Positions 32,948 through 43,733 of a DNA stretch of 64,000 nt are shown here, piece after piece. Numbering within the stretch: position 1 is the stretch's first letter; every line of letters begins with the position of its first letter. This DNA comes from Methyloversatilis discipulorum. GTDB lineage: Bacteria; Pseudomonadota; Gammaproteobacteria; Burkholderiales; Rhodocyclaceae. The notes under the pieces are model-generated. The model worked only from the letters and a program-made list of their open reading frames with translations. It ran no database searches and had not been told where the DNA came from. The translations under genes and the position numbers were made by a program. The DNA lies in the NCBI RefSeq assembly GCF_018780585.1, contig NZ_JADMJL010000016.1:344766-408765 (forward strand), written 5' to 3'.

Positions 32948-33448
32948 TTACTCGGCGACGCGCTGGATGGGCTGGTCCTGACAGTGGGCGAGCCAGGCGT
33001 TCGCCGGTCCGATGCCCGGAATCACTACGTCCGGCGACACCTCCAGCAGCGGCAGCAGCACGAAGGCGCGCAGGTGCGCGCGTGGGTGCGGCACGTTCAG
33101 CGTGTCGGTGTTGATCACGCGGTCCTCGTACAGCAGCACATCGAGATCCAGCGTACGCGGCGCGTTCAGGAATTCGCGCACGCGGCCGTGCGTGCGCTCG
33201 ATGTCGAGCAGGGCGTCGAGCAGGGCCTGCGGTTCCAGCGTCGTGCGTACGCGCGCAACGGCGTTGATGAAATCGGGCTGGTTGTCGTAGCCGATCGGCG
33301 CCGTGCGGTAGAGCGACGATTTCCGTTCGAGCACGATGCCCTGCGTGGCGGCCAGTTCGTCGAGCGCTGCGCGTACCTGCTTTTCCGGATCCGCCAGGTT
33401 GGCGCCAAGCCCGATGTGGGCGATGTGGGTGGGGGCTTCTTGGCTCAT
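32948..33448 (-). CDS. folK: 2-amino-4-hydroxy-6-hydroxymethyldihydropteridine pyrophosphokinase
   Basis: FolK pyrophosphorylates hydroxymethyl-dihydropterin, producing the FolP substrate. The 166-residue protein has the N-terminal IGLGANL motif, the pterin-binding YDNQPDFINAV segment and the metal/ATP motif APRTLDLDVLLYED, then VPHPRAHLRAFVLLPL. It is convergent with the NUDIX gene and divergent from the hemerythrin gene. Confidence 0.96.
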   Translation of the reverse strand: MSQEAPTHIAHIGLGANLADPEKQVRAALDELAATQGIVLERKSSLYRTAPIGYDNQPDFINAVARVRTTLEPQALLDALLDIERTHGRVREFLNAPRTLDLDVLLYEDRVINTDTLNVPHPRAHLRAFVLLPLLEVSPDVVIPGIGPANAWLAHCQDQPIQRVAE

Positions 33449-33542
33449 GTCGTGTTCTCGTGATCTGGCCGCACTTTAGCACCGCCGGCCCCGGCGCCTC
33501 CGCGCCGCGGCGCCATTGTGGCGGCCGCGACACGGCGCAAAC

Positions 33543-33556
33543 CTAATCTGGATCAA
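33543..33556 (+). promoter_or_regulatory. FNR/Anr-like half-conserved site upstream of hemerythrin gene
   Basis: CTAATCTGGATCAA matches 8 of 10 defined positions of TTGAT-N4-ATCAA: the right half is perfect and the left half has two mismatches. It is 54 nt before the hemerythrin ATG. Oxygen-dependent control would fit the gene, but a single imperfect site is weak evidence. Confidence 0.3.
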
Positions 33557-33610
33557 GGTGCACCGTCCGCCCGGCGGGCACAGTGCGCGCCATCCACGAA
33601 AGGAGCCGCC

Positions 33611-34036
33611 ATGTCCGCACTCGAACTGAAGCAGGAACACGTACTCGGCCTGGCGCCGATGGACGACATCCACCGCGAATTCATGCAACTGCTGGCCCGT
33701 CTTGACGATGCGACGGCCCCCGCTGCGCTGCCGGTACTCGATGAACTGGTGGCGCACACCGAAGCGCATTTCGCGCAGGAGGACGTGTGGATGGAGGCTT
33801 CCGACTTTCCGCCGCTGCACTGCCATCGTGGCGAACACGAGCGCGTGCTCGAGGTGCTGCGCGAGGTCAGACGCCTGGCGGCGGCCGGCGATGCGGGCAT
33901 CGTGCGTACGCTGGTGCGCGAACTGCCAGTGTGGTTCGAGCACCACGCCTCGACCATGGACACCATGCTGGCCGAGCACATCGCCCGCACCGGATACGAC
34001 GCGCGGACGACGCTGCCGGAACTGGCGGAAGCCTGA
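33611..34036 (+). CDS. bacteriohemerythrin (single-domain hemerythrin)
   Basis: Hemerythrins bind O2 at a non-haem di-iron centre. The 141-residue four-helix protein has ligand-type residues in order: DDIHREF, HTEAHFAQED, CHRGEHERVL and WFEHHASTMD. There is no fused signalling domain, so oxygen carriage, storage or sensing are all possible. AGGAG (33600-33604) precedes ATG 33611. The gene is convergent with smpB, 9 nt apart. Confidence 0.88.
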   Translation: MSALELKQEHVLGLAPMDDIHREFMQLLARLDDATAPAALPVLDELVAHTEAHFAQEDVWMEASDFPPLHCHRGEHERVLEVLREVRRLAAAGDAGIVRTLVRELPVWFEHHASTMDTMLAEHIARTGYDARTTLPELAEA

Positions 34037-34045
34037 TCGTTCCGC

Positions 34046-34492
34046 TCAGACGCGGTCGCGCATCAGGCGCGCCTTTTCGCGCTCCCAGTCGCGTTTCTTC
34101 TCGGTCTCGCGTTTGTCGAACTGCTTCTTGCCCTTGGCCAGACCGATCTCCAGCTTGATGCGGCCGCGGGTGTAGTGCAGGTTCAGCGGCACCAGCGTGT
34201 AGCCGGCGCGCTCGACCAGACCGATCAGCTTGCTGATCTCGTTCGCGTGCAGCAGCAGCTTGCGGCTGCGCGTCGGGTCGGGCTTGATGTGGGTGGAGGC
34301 GGTCGGCAGTGGCGATACGTGCATGCCGATCACGTACACCTCCTCGCCCTTGAGCACCACGTACGCTTCCTTCAGCTGCGTGCGGCCGGCGCGGATCGCT
34401 TTCACCTCCCAGCCTTCGAGCACGAGGCCCGCTTCGAAGCGTTCCTCGATGAAGTAGTCGTGAAAGGCCTTCTTGTTGTCGGCAATGCTCAT
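34046..34492 (-). CDS. smpB: SsrA-binding protein SmpB
   Basis: SmpB delivers tmRNA to stalled ribosomes for trans-translation. The 148-residue protein begins with the conserved [20 protein letters not shown] and continues with [19 protein letters not shown], then ends with a basic C-terminal tail ([20 protein letters not shown]) that enters the ribosomal mRNA channel. It is divergent from ratA, a common betaproteobacterial arrangement. The ssrA gene itself is not in the window. Confidence 0.97.
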   Translation of the reverse strand: MSIADNKKAFHDYFIEERFEAGLVLEGWEVKAIRAGRTQLKEAYVVLKGEEVYVIGMHVSPLPTASTHIKPDPTRSRKLLLHANEISKLIGLVERAGYTLVPLNLHYTRGRIKLEIGLAKGKKQFDKRETEKKRDWEREKARLMRDRV

Positions 34493-34557
34493 GAAGTGAA
34501 ACCGGTGAGGGGCGTGCTGAAATGAAATCGGGGCTGCGTCGGGTGCGCCGCCGCGGA

Positions 34558-34563
34558 TAGAAT
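34558..34563 (+). promoter_or_regulatory. candidate -10 element for ratA
   Basis: TAGAAT in the 93-nt smpB-ratA divergent space, with a weak -35 (TGCGTC near 34535) 17 nt upstream. It is 22 nt before the ratA ATG. Confidence 0.35.
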
Positions 34564-34585
34564 TGCGATTTTACCTTCTGATGAC

Positions 34586-35029
34586 ATGGCCGAAGTCCGA
34601 AAAACCGTGCTCATCGAGCGCAGTGCCGAACAGATGTTCCGCCTCGTCGATGACGTGGAACACTATCCGCAGTTCCTGCCCTGGTGCGGCGGCAGCCAGC
34701 TGATCGAGCGCACCGAGGTGCTGACGCGCGCGCGTATCGACATCAACTACCACGGCGTCAAGGCTCACTTCGTCACCGCCAACGACAAGGTGTTCCCGCG
34801 CAGCATGACCATCCGCCTGGTCGAAGGACCGTTCAACAGGCTGGACGGCACCTGGCTGTTTACGCCGCTGGGCGAGGTCGCCTGCAAGGTCGAGTTCAAC
34901 CTGCATTACGAGTTTTCGAGCCGGCTGATCGAGAAGGTGGTCGGGCCGGTGTTCAGCCATATCGCCAACACCTTTGTCGACGCCTTCGTGAAGCAGGCCG
35001 ATCGCCAGTACGGGCAGGGAACGCAGTGA
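34586..35029 (+). CDS. ratA: RatA/Coq10-family START-domain protein
   Basis: The 147 residues form a polyketide-cyclase/START fold ([20 protein letters not shown] at the start, then [14 protein letters not shown]). In E. coli RatA was described as blocking 70S ribosome assembly, while the family is also related to the ubiquinone-binding protein Coq10. Which role applies here is not shown. Its TGA overlaps the rnfH ATG, the usual ratA-rnfH (ratB) pair. Confidence 0.9.
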   Translation: MAEVRKTVLIERSAEQMFRLVDDVEHYPQFLPWCGGSQLIERTEVLTRARIDINYHGVKAHFVTANDKVFPRSMTIRLVEGPFNRLDGTWLFTPLGEVACKVEFNLHYEFSSRLIEKVVGPVFSHIANTFVDAFVKQADRQYGQGTQ

Positions 35030-35352
35030 TGAGCGACAAGATCCACGTGCAGGTTGCGTATGCGCTGCCCGAGCGGCAGGACATCGTGACGATGGAACTG
35101 GCCGCAGGTGCCACCGCACAGCAGGCAGTCGAGGCGTCCGGACTGCTGCAGAAGTATCCGGACATCGATCTGGCGAAGAACAAGCTCGGCGTCTTTTCCA
35201 AGCTGGTCAAGGCCGACCAGGTGCTGCGTGATCGCGACCGCGTGGAAATCTACCGCGCGTTGATCGCGGACCCGAAGGAAGTGCGGCGACAGCGCGCCGC
35301 CGAGGGCAAGGTGCTCAAGAAGGGCGGCGGTGAGGCCGAACCGGCGGCCTGA
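35029..35352 (+). CDS. rnfH: RnfH family ubiquitin-like protein
   Basis: A 107-residue beta-grasp protein ([20 protein letters not shown], then [20 protein letters not shown] and [19 protein letters not shown]). RnfH/RatB proteins are paired with RatA and their molecular role is uncertain. ATG 35029 overlaps the ratA stop (TGATG), indicating translational coupling. The tail is Lys/Gly-rich. Confidence 0.9.
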   Translation: MSDKIHVQVAYALPERQDIVTMELAAGATAQQAVEASGLLQKYPDIDLAKNKLGVFSKLVKADQVLRDRDRVEIYRALIADPKEVRRQRAAEGKVLKKGGGEAEPAA

Positions 35353-35361
35353 TCCGCGTCC

Positions 35362-35799
35362 TTACTTGCACCACTCCGACACCGACTTCTGCGCTTCTTC
35401 CATTTCCTTCGCCCGCCCGGCGTCGTCGAGGAATTCGCGTTCGCCCTGGGTGTTGAAGCGCACGATGCGCTGGCCCGACTGCAGCGCCGCGAGCTTGCTG
35501 CGCGCCCGGGTGCAGTTCTCGGCCATCCGGTCTTTCTCGGCCTGTTCCTTGGCCTGTTTGGCTTCCGATTCCAGCCGTTCGTCGCGGCGTTTCTGGAACT
35601 CCTGCAGCTTCTCCTGCACCGAACCCGAACTGTCGCCGGACGGCGGCGGCGGATTGATGTTCTTCTTCGTCGCGTTGGCGCCCGGCGGCGGGGTGTCGGA
35701 AAAAACGGTGCGTCCCTGGGCGTCCTTGTACTGGTAGACCTGGGCGGCGCAGGCGAGCGGAACACTGAGCAGCACGGCTGCGGCGATACGGACGAGCAC
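35362..35799 (-). CDS. DUF4124 domain exported protein
   Basis: A 145-residue protein starting at GTG 35799, with GAGGAG 7-8 nt upstream. It has a signal peptide (MLVRIAAAVLLSVPLACAA) followed directly by the DUF4124 motif QVYQYKDAQGRTVFSDTPPP. A Pro/Gly/Ser linker and an acidic-basic coiled-coil region (QEKLQEFQKRRDERLESEAK) follow. Its function is unknown. It is divergent from guaB, and the gene pair is typical of betaproteobacteria. Confidence 0.8.
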   Translation of the reverse strand: MLVRIAAAVLLSVPLACAAQVYQYKDAQGRTVFSDTPPPGANATKKNINPPPPSGDSSGSVQEKLQEFQKRRDERLESEAKQAKEQAEKDRMAENCTRARSKLAALQSGQRIVRFNTQGEREFLDDAGRAKEMEEAQKSVSEWCK

Positions 35800-35818
35800 T
35801 TCACAACTCCTCGATTGA

Positions 35819-37364
<1,546 letters not shown>

Positions 37365-37366
<2 letters not shown>

Positions 37367-37410
37367 GGGGCTGGGGAACAGGGGCCAGGGGCTGGAGGGG
37401 CCGGGGCTGG
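37365..37410 (+). repeat. left heptamer-repeat arm of the four-helix-bundle cassette
   Basis: 7-nt units: GAGGGGC, TGGGGAA, CAGGGGC, CAGGGGC, TGGAGGG, GCCGGGG, then CTGG directly before the ATG. Six runs of four G separated by 2-5 nt meet the usual pattern for a G-quadruplex on the coding strand and mRNA. It replaces an ordinary ribosome-binding site. Confidence 0.8.
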
Positions 37411-37791
37411 ATGAGCGAGGTGCGCAGCTATCGCGATTTGCTGGTCTGGCAACGAGCAATGGATCTTGCCCTTGCTGTCTATTCCCTGAGCCGGAGTTTC
37501 CCCGAAGGCGAGCGCTTCGCGCTGGTGAGCCAGTTGCGACGTGCCGCCGTTTCGGTCCCCTCGAATATCGCAGAAGGCCATGCAAGAAGCTCCACGCGTG
37601 ATTTCCTGCGTTTTCTGTCGATCGCTGCCGGCTCTCTTGCCGAGATCGAAACCCAGCTCCTTCTTTCGCATCGCCTTGATTACGTGGATGCGCAACGAAT
37701 GAACGTTACGCTGAAGGACGCCGATGAACTCGGCCGGATGATCAGAGGTTTGCAAGCCTCCCTCTCGTCGCGCCTCGCGGACTCCCCCTAG
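37411..37791 (+). CDS. four-helix-bundle protein (S23/IVP, Avd-like)
   Basis: The 126-residue protein belongs to the family found inside 23S rRNA intervening sequences and related to Avd of diversity-generating retroelements. Signatures are [39 protein letters not shown] and [20 protein letters not shown]. Family members are basic helical bundles thought to bind nucleic acid, but no defined role is established for free-standing copies. ATG 37411 matches the family N-terminus; an in-frame ATG 48 nt earlier would translate the G-rich repeat. The TAG stop is supplied by the right repeat arm. The gene interrupts guaB-guaA, normally adjacent. Confidence 0.88.
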   Translation: MSEVRSYRDLLVWQRAMDLALAVYSLSRSFPEGERFALVSQLRRAAVSVPSNIAEGHARSSTRDFLRFLSIAAGSLAEIETQLLLSHRLDYVDAQRMNVTLKDADELGRMIRGLQASLSSRLADSP

Positions 37792-37820
37792 TCCCCAGCC
37801 CCTGTCCCCTGATTCCTGAA
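37786..37820 (+). repeat. right heptamer-repeat arm of the four-helix-bundle cassette
   Basis: 7-nt units: CCCTAGT, CCCCAGC, CCCTGTC, CCCTGAT, TCCTGAA. Its reverse complement contains AGGGGCTGGGGACTAGGGG, nearly identical (17 of 19) to the left arm's AGGGGCTGGGGAACAGGGG. It carries the stop codon of the enclosed gene and ends 6 nt before the guaA ATG. Confidence 0.8.
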
Positions 37821-37826
37821 TACCCC

Positions 37827-39431
37827 ATGCACAACAAGATCCTCATCCTCGATTTCGGCTCCCAGGTCACCCAGCTCATCGCGCGCCGCGTGCGCGAGGC
37901 GCACGTGTATTGCGAAATCCATCCGTGCGACGTGAGCGACGATTTCGTGCGCGGCTTTGGCGCGCAGGGCGTCATCCTGTCCGGCAGCCACATGTCGGCC
38001 TACGAGGAATCGACCGACCGTGCGCCGCAGGCGGTGTTCGATCTGGGCGTGCCGGTGCTGGGCATCTGCTACGGCATGCAGACGATGGCGCAGCAGCTGG
38101 GCGGCAAGGTGGAGGCGGGCACGGTGCGTGAGTTCGGGTATGCCGAAGTGCGCGCCCGCGGCCATACGAAGCTGCTCGACGGCATCGAGGATTTCCGCAC
38201 CGAGCAGGGCCACGGCATGCTCAAGGTGTGGATGAGTCATGGTGACAAGGTGACCGAACTGCCGCCGGGCTTCGTCGTGATGGCGTCGACCGACAGCTGT
38301 CCGATCGCCGGCATGGCGGACGAGGCGCGCCGTTTCTACGGCGTGCAGTTCCACCCGGAAGTCACCCATACCGCGCGCGGCGCCGACCTGCTGCGCCGCT
38401 TCGTGCTCGACGTGTGCGGCTGCAAGGGCGACTGGATCATGGGCGACTACATCGCCGAAGCGGTCGAGCGCATCCGCGAACAGGTCGGTGACGAAGAGGT
38501 CATTCTCGGCCTGTCCGGCGGCGTCGATTCGTCGGTGGCGGCTGCGCTGATCCACCGCGCCATCGGTGACCAGCTCACCTGCGTGTTCGTCGATCACGGC
38601 CTGCTGCGTCTGAACGAAGGCAAGATGGTGATGGACATGTTCGCCGGTCGCCTGCACGCGCGGGTGATCCATGTCGACGCGGCCGACCAGTTCCTCGGCC
38701 ACCTGAAGGGCGTGTCCGACCCGGAAGCCAAGCGCAAGATCATCGGCCGCGAGTTCGTCGAGGTGTTCAAGGCGGAAGCGGCCAAGCTGAAGGCGGGCGA
38801 CGGTGGCCACAAGGGCGCCACCTTCCTCGCCCAGGGCACCATCTACCCGGACGTGATCGAATCCGGCGGCGCCAAGAGCAAGAAGGCCACCACGATCAAG
38901 AGCCACCACAATGTGGGCGGCCTGCCGGAACAGCTGGGCCTCAAGCTGCTGGAACCGCTGCGCGAACTGTTCAAGGACGAGGTGCGCGAACTGGGTGTGG
39001 CGCTCGGCCTGCCGCGCGACATGGTGTACCGCCACCCCTTCCCGGGGCCGGGTCTGGGGGTGCGCATCCTCGGCGAGATCCACGCCGAGTACGCCGACCT
39101 GCTGCGCCGCGCCGACGCCATCTTCATCGAGGAACTGCGCGCCACCATCGACCCGCAGACCGGCAAGAGCTGGTACGACCTCACCAGCCAGGCCTTTGCC
39201 GTCTTCCTGCCGGTGAAGTCGGTCGGCGTGATGGGCGACGGTCGAACCTACGAATGGGTCGTCGCGCTGCGCGCGGTGCAGACCCAGGACTTCATGACCG
39301 CCCACTGGGCCGAACTGCCGCACAGCCTGCTCGGCCGCGTCAGCAACCGCATCATCAACGAGGTGCGGGGCATCAACCGGGTGGTGTACGACATCTCGGG
39401 CAAGCCGCCGGCGACGATCGAATGGGAGTGA
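37827..39431 (+). CDS. guaA: GMP synthase (glutamine-hydrolysing)
   Basis: GuaA aminates XMP to GMP. The N-terminal class I amidotransferase domain has nucleophile Cys81 ([10 protein letters not shown]) and the HPE pair (VQFHPEVTH); the ATP-pyrophosphatase domain has the P-loop LSGGVDSSV (229-237); a C-terminal dimerisation domain follows, ending in PPATIEWE. Length 534 residues, slightly longer than E. coli. The ATG lies 6 nt after the right repeat arm, so no independent Shine-Dalgarno is evident and translation may depend on the element. Confidence 0.97.
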   Translation: MHNKILILDFGSQVTQLIARRVREAHVYCEIHPCDVSDDFVRGFGAQGVILSGSHMSAYEESTDRAPQAVFDLGVPVLGICYGMQTMAQQLGGKVEAGTVREFGYAEVRARGHTKLLDGIEDFRTEQGHGMLKVWMSHGDKVTELPPGFVVMASTDSCPIAGMADEARRFYGVQFHPEVTHTARGADLLRRFVLDVCGCKGDWIMGDYIAEAVERIREQVGDEEVILGLSGGVDSSVAAALIHRAIGDQLTCVFVDHGLLRLNEGKMVMDMFAGRLHARVIHVDAADQFLGHLKGVSDPEAKRKIIGREFVEVFKAEAAKLKAGDGGHKGATFLAQGTIYPDVIESGGAKSKKATTIKSHHNVGGLPEQLGLKLLEPLRELFKDEVRELGVALGLPRDMVYRHPFPGPGLGVRILGEIHAEYADLLRRADAIFIEELRATIDPQTGKSWYDLTSQAFAVFLPVKSVGVMGDGRTYEWVVALRAVQTQDFMTAHWAELPHSLLGRVSNRIINEVRGINRVVYDISGKPPATIEWE

Positions 39432-39464
39432 TGCACCGCCCTGCGGGCGCGTGAAGCGACAGAT

Positions 39465-39492
39465 AACCCCGGACCTGCTCCGGGGTTTTTCT
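39465..39492 (+). terminator. intrinsic terminator after guaA
   Basis: AACCCCGGA (39465-39473) pairs with TCCGGGGTT (39479-39487) around CCTGC and runs into TTTCTTTT. Confidence 0.85.
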
Positions 39493-39519
39493 TTTCCGGT
39501 CGCCGTTCTCTGTCGCCGA

Positions 39520-39548
39520 TTGCCGCCCGCGCCCTCCCTCTCTACAAT
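39520..39548 (+). promoter_or_regulatory. sigma-70 promoter of the sigma factor-FecR-receptor locus
   Basis: TTGCCG (39520-39525) and TACAAT (39543-39548) with 17-nt spacing, about 67 nt before the sigma factor start. The Fur-like site begins right after the -10 and would cover the transcription start. Confidence 0.6.
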
Positions 39549-39571
39549 GCGAACAATTATCAATTGCATTG
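39549..39571 (-). promoter_or_regulatory. Fur-box-like operator
   Basis: On the minus strand the site reads GCAATTGATAATTGTTCGC. Against the 7-1-7 Fur consensus TGATAAT-n-ATTATCA, the left half is perfect and the right half matches 3-4 of 7. Its core CAATT-ATC-AATTG is palindromic. The position over +1 suits iron-dependent repression. Confidence 0.5.
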
Positions 39572-39614
39572 ATGCCTGTCTGCAGCCGCGGACCGGGCGC
39601 GAGGGGAGTGCGCA

Positions 39615-40127
39615 GTGCGGACTGTCGAATGTGAGCTGCAGCGGGAGGCGGAGGATCTCTACAGGGGTCATCACGGCTGGCTGCAGGGCTGGCTGCGCCG
39701 CAAGCTGGGCGACGCAATGGAGGCCGCCGATATTGCGCAGGACGTGTTCATCCGCGTGCTGACGCGGCAGCAGCCGGTGCGTGCCCATGAGCCGCGCGCC
39801 TATCTGTCGACCATCGCGCGCGGCCTGGTGATTGACCATTGGCGCCGGCGCGCACTCGAACGCGCCTGGCTCGATACGCTGGCGGTGCTGCCGGAAGCCG
39901 AAGCGCCGTCGCCCGAAAATCGCGCGCTGGTGCTGGAGGCGCTGATCGAGATCGACCGCATGCTCGACAGCCTGAAACCTCAGGTGCGCACGGCCTTCCT
40001 GTGGGCGCAGCTCGAAGGCCTGAGCTGCCCGCAGATCGCCAGCCGGCTCGGTGTGTCGCTGGCCACCGCCGAGCGCTACGTCGCCCGCGCGCTGCGCCAC
40101 TGTTACGCGCTGCGTTTCGAATCGTGA
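39615..40127 (+). CDS. ECF sigma factor, FecI-like
   Basis: The 170-residue protein has sigma region 2 (LRRKLGDAMEAADIAQDVFI, then RAYLSTIARGLVIDHWRRR) and region 4 (LEGLSCPQIASRLGVSLAT) and lacks regions 1 and 3, as in ECF sigma factors. GTG 39615 follows GGGGAG. The gene overlaps the FecR-like gene and is followed by a TonB receptor with an STN domain, the layout of cell-surface signalling systems in which receptor occupancy releases the sigma factor to transcribe the receptor gene. Confidence 0.9.
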   Translation: MRTVECELQREAEDLYRGHHGWLQGWLRRKLGDAMEAADIAQDVFIRVLTRQQPVRAHEPRAYLSTIARGLVIDHWRRRALERAWLDTLAVLPEAEAPSPENRALVLEALIEIDRMLDSLKPQVRTAFLWAQLEGLSCPQIASRLGVSLATAERYVARALRHCYALRFES

Positions 40128-41131
40128 GCGGCGGACTGTCTGCCGCGGCCAGCGAGCGTCTGCCGGACGACATCGTCGACGCCGCGATCGCGTGGTCGGT
40201 GCGGCTGGACTACAACACCGCGACGCCGGCGGCGAAGCAGGCCTTCGCGCGCTGGCTCGATGCCGATCCGCGCCACGCGCAGGCGTGGGGCAGGGTGGCG
40301 GCGCTGCGCAGCGACTTCTCCGGCCTGCCGGCAAGGTTGGCGCAGGACGTGCTGCAGGCGGCCGAGGCCGGGCGCCGCGGGGCCGCGGTCGGCAGACGAC
40401 GCGCCCTGCGCGTGCTGTCGCTGTCCGGCGTGGCGCTGGCGAGCGGATGGGTGGTGCGCGAGACCACGCCCTGGCAGCGTCTGCTGGCGGACGCGAGCAC
40501 GAGAGTCGGCGAACAGCGCACGCTGCGTCTGGCCGACGGCAGCGTCGTCATGCTGAACACGGACAGCGCGATCAGCGCCGATTTCTCCGCTGAGCGCCGT
40601 GTGCTGGTGCTGCGCCGTGGCGAAATCATGATCACCACCGGCGACGATGCAGGCGCTGCCGCGAAGCGCCCGTTCTGGGTCAGCACGCCCTTCGGCACCT
40701 TGCGCGCGCTGGGCACCCGTTTCGTCGTGCGGCTGGAGCGCTCCGAGGTGCGGGTCAGCGTGCAGGAGGGCGCAGTCGAGGTGCATCCGGCCGACGGCGG
40801 CGAGACCGTCGTGATCCACAGCGGCGAGCGCAGTGTGCTCGGCCCGACAGGCACCTCGCGGCCGGTCGCGGCGGATGCGGATGACGATGCGTGGACGGAT
40901 GGCGTCATCACCGGCCGCGACATGCGGCTGGCCGACCTGCTGGCCGAACTGTCGCGCTACCGCAGCGGCCGCATCGTCTGCGATCCGCAGATCGCGGACT
41001 GGCGCGTGTCCGGCGTGTTCCACGTGCGCGACACCGAGCGCGCGTTGCGCTTCCTGGCGCAGGTGCAGCCGGTGGTCGTGCGCTACCGCACCCGCTACTG
41101 GGTCATCGTCGAGGCGGACCGGACAGGCTGA
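40124..41131 (+). CDS. FecR-like anti-sigma/signal transducer
   Basis: The 335-residue protein starts at GTG 40124, overlapping the sigma factor stop. The N-terminal cytosolic part has the FecR/PupR motif (DAAIAWSVRLDYNTAT, then FARWLDADPRHAQAWGRV). One membrane segment lies near residues 92-108 (ALRVLSLSGVALASGWVV). The periplasmic FecR domain follows (QRTLRLADGSVVMLNTDSAI; STPFGTLRALGTRFVV). The C-terminus resembles the short STN-interacting domain (VSGVFHVRDTERALRFLA). It likely couples the TonB receptor signal to the sigma factor. Confidence 0.9.
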   Translation: MSGGLSAAASERLPDDIVDAAIAWSVRLDYNTATPAAKQAFARWLDADPRHAQAWGRVAALRSDFSGLPARLAQDVLQAAEAGRRGAAVGRRRALRVLSLSGVALASGWVVRETTPWQRLLADASTRVGEQRTLRLADGSVVMLNTDSAISADFSAERRVLVLRRGEIMITTGDDAGAAAKRPFWVSTPFGTLRALGTRFVVRLERSEVRVSVQEGAVEVHPADGGETVVIHSGERSVLGPTGTSRPVAADADDDAWTDGVITGRDMRLADLLAELSRYRSGRIVCDPQIADWRVSGVFHVRDTERALRFLAQVQPVVVRYRTRYWVIVEADRTG

Positions 41132-41247
41132 ACACGGCCGCCCAAGAAATTTTCGACTGAAGTGAGGGGATGCGCGGTCTCGTCCGGCCTCTGCAGTGAA
41201 GGCGCCCGTTTGGGTGGCGCTTCTTCCAACCGGACTCGAACACCGTC

Positions 41248-43719
41248 ATGAATGCTCCTCTTTCCGCTTACGCGTCGCCGGCGCGCGCGCATCCCCCGTT
41301 GAAGACGCTCGCTGCCGCGTTGCGTATCGCCCTGCTGGGCCTGACCATGACGGCGGCCGCACTGCCGCATGCTGTCCGTGCGCAGGAGGCTGCCGCGCCA
41401 TCGGCGGCCGGCGTGCTGCATTTCAGCCTGCCTGCAGGTCCGCTGGCCACGACGCTCGACCGCTACGCGCGTATTGCCGGCGTCAATGTGTCCTACGAAG
41501 CGGCGCAGCTGGCTGGCGTACGTTCGCGCGGGCTGGAGGGCGACTACACCGTCGAGGGCGCACTGCAGGCGCTGCTGGCCGATACCGGTTTCGAGGCTGT
41601 CGCGCGCGGGGGCGGCTACGCCGTACGCAGGGGCGCCGCGCGTCCGTCGTCGGCCGGCGGCGAGGTGCCGGTGCTGGACGCGGTGCGCGTGCGCGCCGAG
41701 GCCGAATCCCTCCATCCGCTGCCGGCCCTGCAGGCGGGCGGCCAGATGGCGCGCGGCGGACGCCTCGGCATGCTGGGCAACGCCGACGTGATGGACGCGC
41801 CATTCAGCGTCAGCAGCTACAGCGTCGGCATGATCGAGGACAGGCAGGCGGTCAGCGTGGCCGACGTCGTCGGCAACGACCCGTCGATCCGCATCTCCGG
41901 CCACCCGGGTGACATCCTCGACACCTTCTTCATCCGCGGCTTTCCGATCGGCGACCAGAATTCGGGCGAGATCGCCTTCGACGGCGTGCATGGCGTGGCG
42001 CCGAACTACCGCGTGCGGGTCGACTACGCCGAGCGCATCGAGGTGATCAAGGGGCCGACCGCGCTGCTCTACGGCATGTCGCCGGCCAGCAGCGTGGGCG
42101 GCACCATCAATATCGTGCCCAAGCGCGCCGGCGCCGACGACCTCACGCGCTTCACCGCGAGCGCGTCGCCGAATGCGCAGTACGGCGGCCACCTCGACCT
42201 GAGCCGCCGCTTCGGGCCGGATCGTCGCCTCGGCATCCGTTTCAACGGCAGCGTGCATGACGGTGACACCGGCATCGACAAGCAGTCTCGCGCGGCAACC
42301 GTCGGCGCGCTGGCGCTCGACTACAGCGGCGACAGGCTGCGCGCCACGCTGGACATCGTCGATCAGCGCGAGGACATCGACGCGCCGTCGCGCCGTCCAT
42401 TCCTCGGCGCTGGCGTGGCGGTGCCGTCAGCGCCCGACGGACGGCGCAACGTGTCGCAGCGCTGGGAGCGTTTCGAAACCGAGGACCAGTCGGTGCTGGC
42501 CCGCGTCGAGTACGCGGCGAGCGAGCAGCTCACGCTGTTTGCCGGCGTCGGTGGCGGACGCACGCGGGTCGATCGCCTGTTCGGCAATCCGACCGTACTG
42601 AATGCGGCCGGCGATACGAGCACGGTGCCGCAGCGCTTCCGCTTCGACGTCGACCGCAGCACCGCAGAAGCGGGCCTGCGCGCGCGCTTCGGAACCGGCC
42701 CGGTGCGTCACGTGGTGAGTGCGCAGGTCAGCACCTACCGTGACCGCCTCGGGCGCATTTCGGCCAACGGCACCGCGGTGCTGTCCAATCTGTACGCGCC
42801 CTTCGACAGCCCGGCGCAGGACGTGCAGCTGGCGGGCGACGTGCCGCGCGTGTCGGTCACCGAACTGAGCGGTTTCGCGCTGTCCGACACGCTGTCGATG
42901 TATGACGAGCGCCTGCAGCTCACGCTGGGCGTGCGCCGCCAGCGGGTGGAAACCGACAACTTCAACCCGTTGAACGGCGCGCTGACGACGGCCTACGACG
43001 AAAGTGCGCTGACGCCGCTGGTCGGCATCGTCGTCAAGCCGTGGCAGCGGGTGGCGCTGTACGCCAACCACATCCAGGGTCTGAGCCGCGGCGACATCGC
43101 GCCGCCGTCGGCCAGCAACGCGGGCGAGGTGTTCGCACCGTACAAGGCGCGGCAGAACGAAGTGGGCGTGAAGGCCGAGATCGGCGGCGTCATCGCCACG
43201 TTGAGCGCCTTCCAGATCACCAAGCCGAGCGGCCAGCTGACCGGCACCGTGTTCGCGGTCGATGGCGAACAGCGCAACCGCGGCGTCGAACTGGCGCTGT
43301 CCGGCGAAGCCGCGCCCGGCCTGCGTCTGCTCGGCGGCGTGACGCTGCTCGACGCCGATCTGACGCAGACCAATTCTGCTGCGACGCTGGGCCGCACGGC
43401 GGTCGGCGTGCCGTCCTTCATGGCCAACCTCGGCGCCGAGTGGGACGCAACCTTCCTGCCCGGCGTGACGCTGACCGGCAACGTGATGCACACCGGCAGC
43501 CAGTACGTCGACCGCGCCAACACGCTGCGCGTGCCGGACTGGACCACCGTCGACCTCGGCGCGCGCTACCGCACCACGGTGGCCGGCCGCGCAACCGTCT
43601 TCCGCGCCCAGTTGCGCAATGCCTTCGATCGCAACTACTGGGCCGGCGTGTCGCAGTACGGCAGCCTGGTGCAGGGTGCGCCGCGCATGCTGCTGCTGTC
43701 GGCCACCGTCGATTTCTGA
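41248..43719 (+). CDS. TonB-dependent receptor with N-terminal STN signalling domain
   Basis: An 823-residue outer-membrane receptor. A long signal peptide (to about residue 46, HAVRAQEA) is followed by the STN domain (about 53-125; FSLPAGPLATTLDRYARIAG), the mark of transducing receptors. The plug domain covers ~175-295 (SISDVVG-type SVADVVGNDPSIRISG; RIEVIKGPTALLYGM), and the 22-strand barrel ends in the aromatic LLLLSATVDF-type terminus. The family resembles ferri-siderophore receptors (FhuE/FpvA-like). Substrate is unknown, but the Fur-like box and FecIR partners point to iron. Confidence 0.92.
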   Translation: MNAPLSAYASPARAHPPLKTLAAALRIALLGLTMTAAALPHAVRAQEAAAPSAAGVLHFSLPAGPLATTLDRYARIAGVNVSYEAAQLAGVRSRGLEGDYTVEGALQALLADTGFEAVARGGGYAVRRGAARPSSAGGEVPVLDAVRVRAEAESLHPLPALQAGGQMARGGRLGMLGNADVMDAPFSVSSYSVGMIEDRQAVSVADVVGNDPSIRISGHPGDILDTFFIRGFPIGDQNSGEIAFDGVHGVAPNYRVRVDYAERIEVIKGPTALLYGMSPASSVGGTINIVPKRAGADDLTRFTASASPNAQYGGHLDLSRRFGPDRRLGIRFNGSVHDGDTGIDKQSRAATVGALALDYSGDRLRATLDIVDQREDIDAPSRRPFLGAGVAVPSAPDGRRNVSQRWERFETEDQSVLARVEYAASEQLTLFAGVGGGRTRVDRLFGNPTVLNAAGDTSTVPQRFRFDVDRSTAEAGLRARFGTGPVRHVVSAQVSTYRDRLGRISANGTAVLSNLYAPFDSPAQDVQLAGDVPRVSVTELSGFALSDTLSMYDERLQLTLGVRRQRVETDNFNPLNGALTTAYDESALTPLVGIVVKPWQRVALYANHIQGLSRGDIAPPSASNAGEVFAPYKARQNEVGVKAEIGGVIATLSAFQITKPSGQLTGTVFAVDGEQRNRGVELALSGEAAPGLRLLGGVTLLDADLTQTNSAATLGRTAVGVPSFMANLGAEWDATFLPGVTLTGNVMHTGSQYVDRANTLRVPDWTTVDLGARYRTTVAGRATVFRAQLRNAFDRNYWAGVSQYGSLVQGAPRMLLLSATVDF

Positions 43720-43733
43720 GCGGGGGGAGCGCG

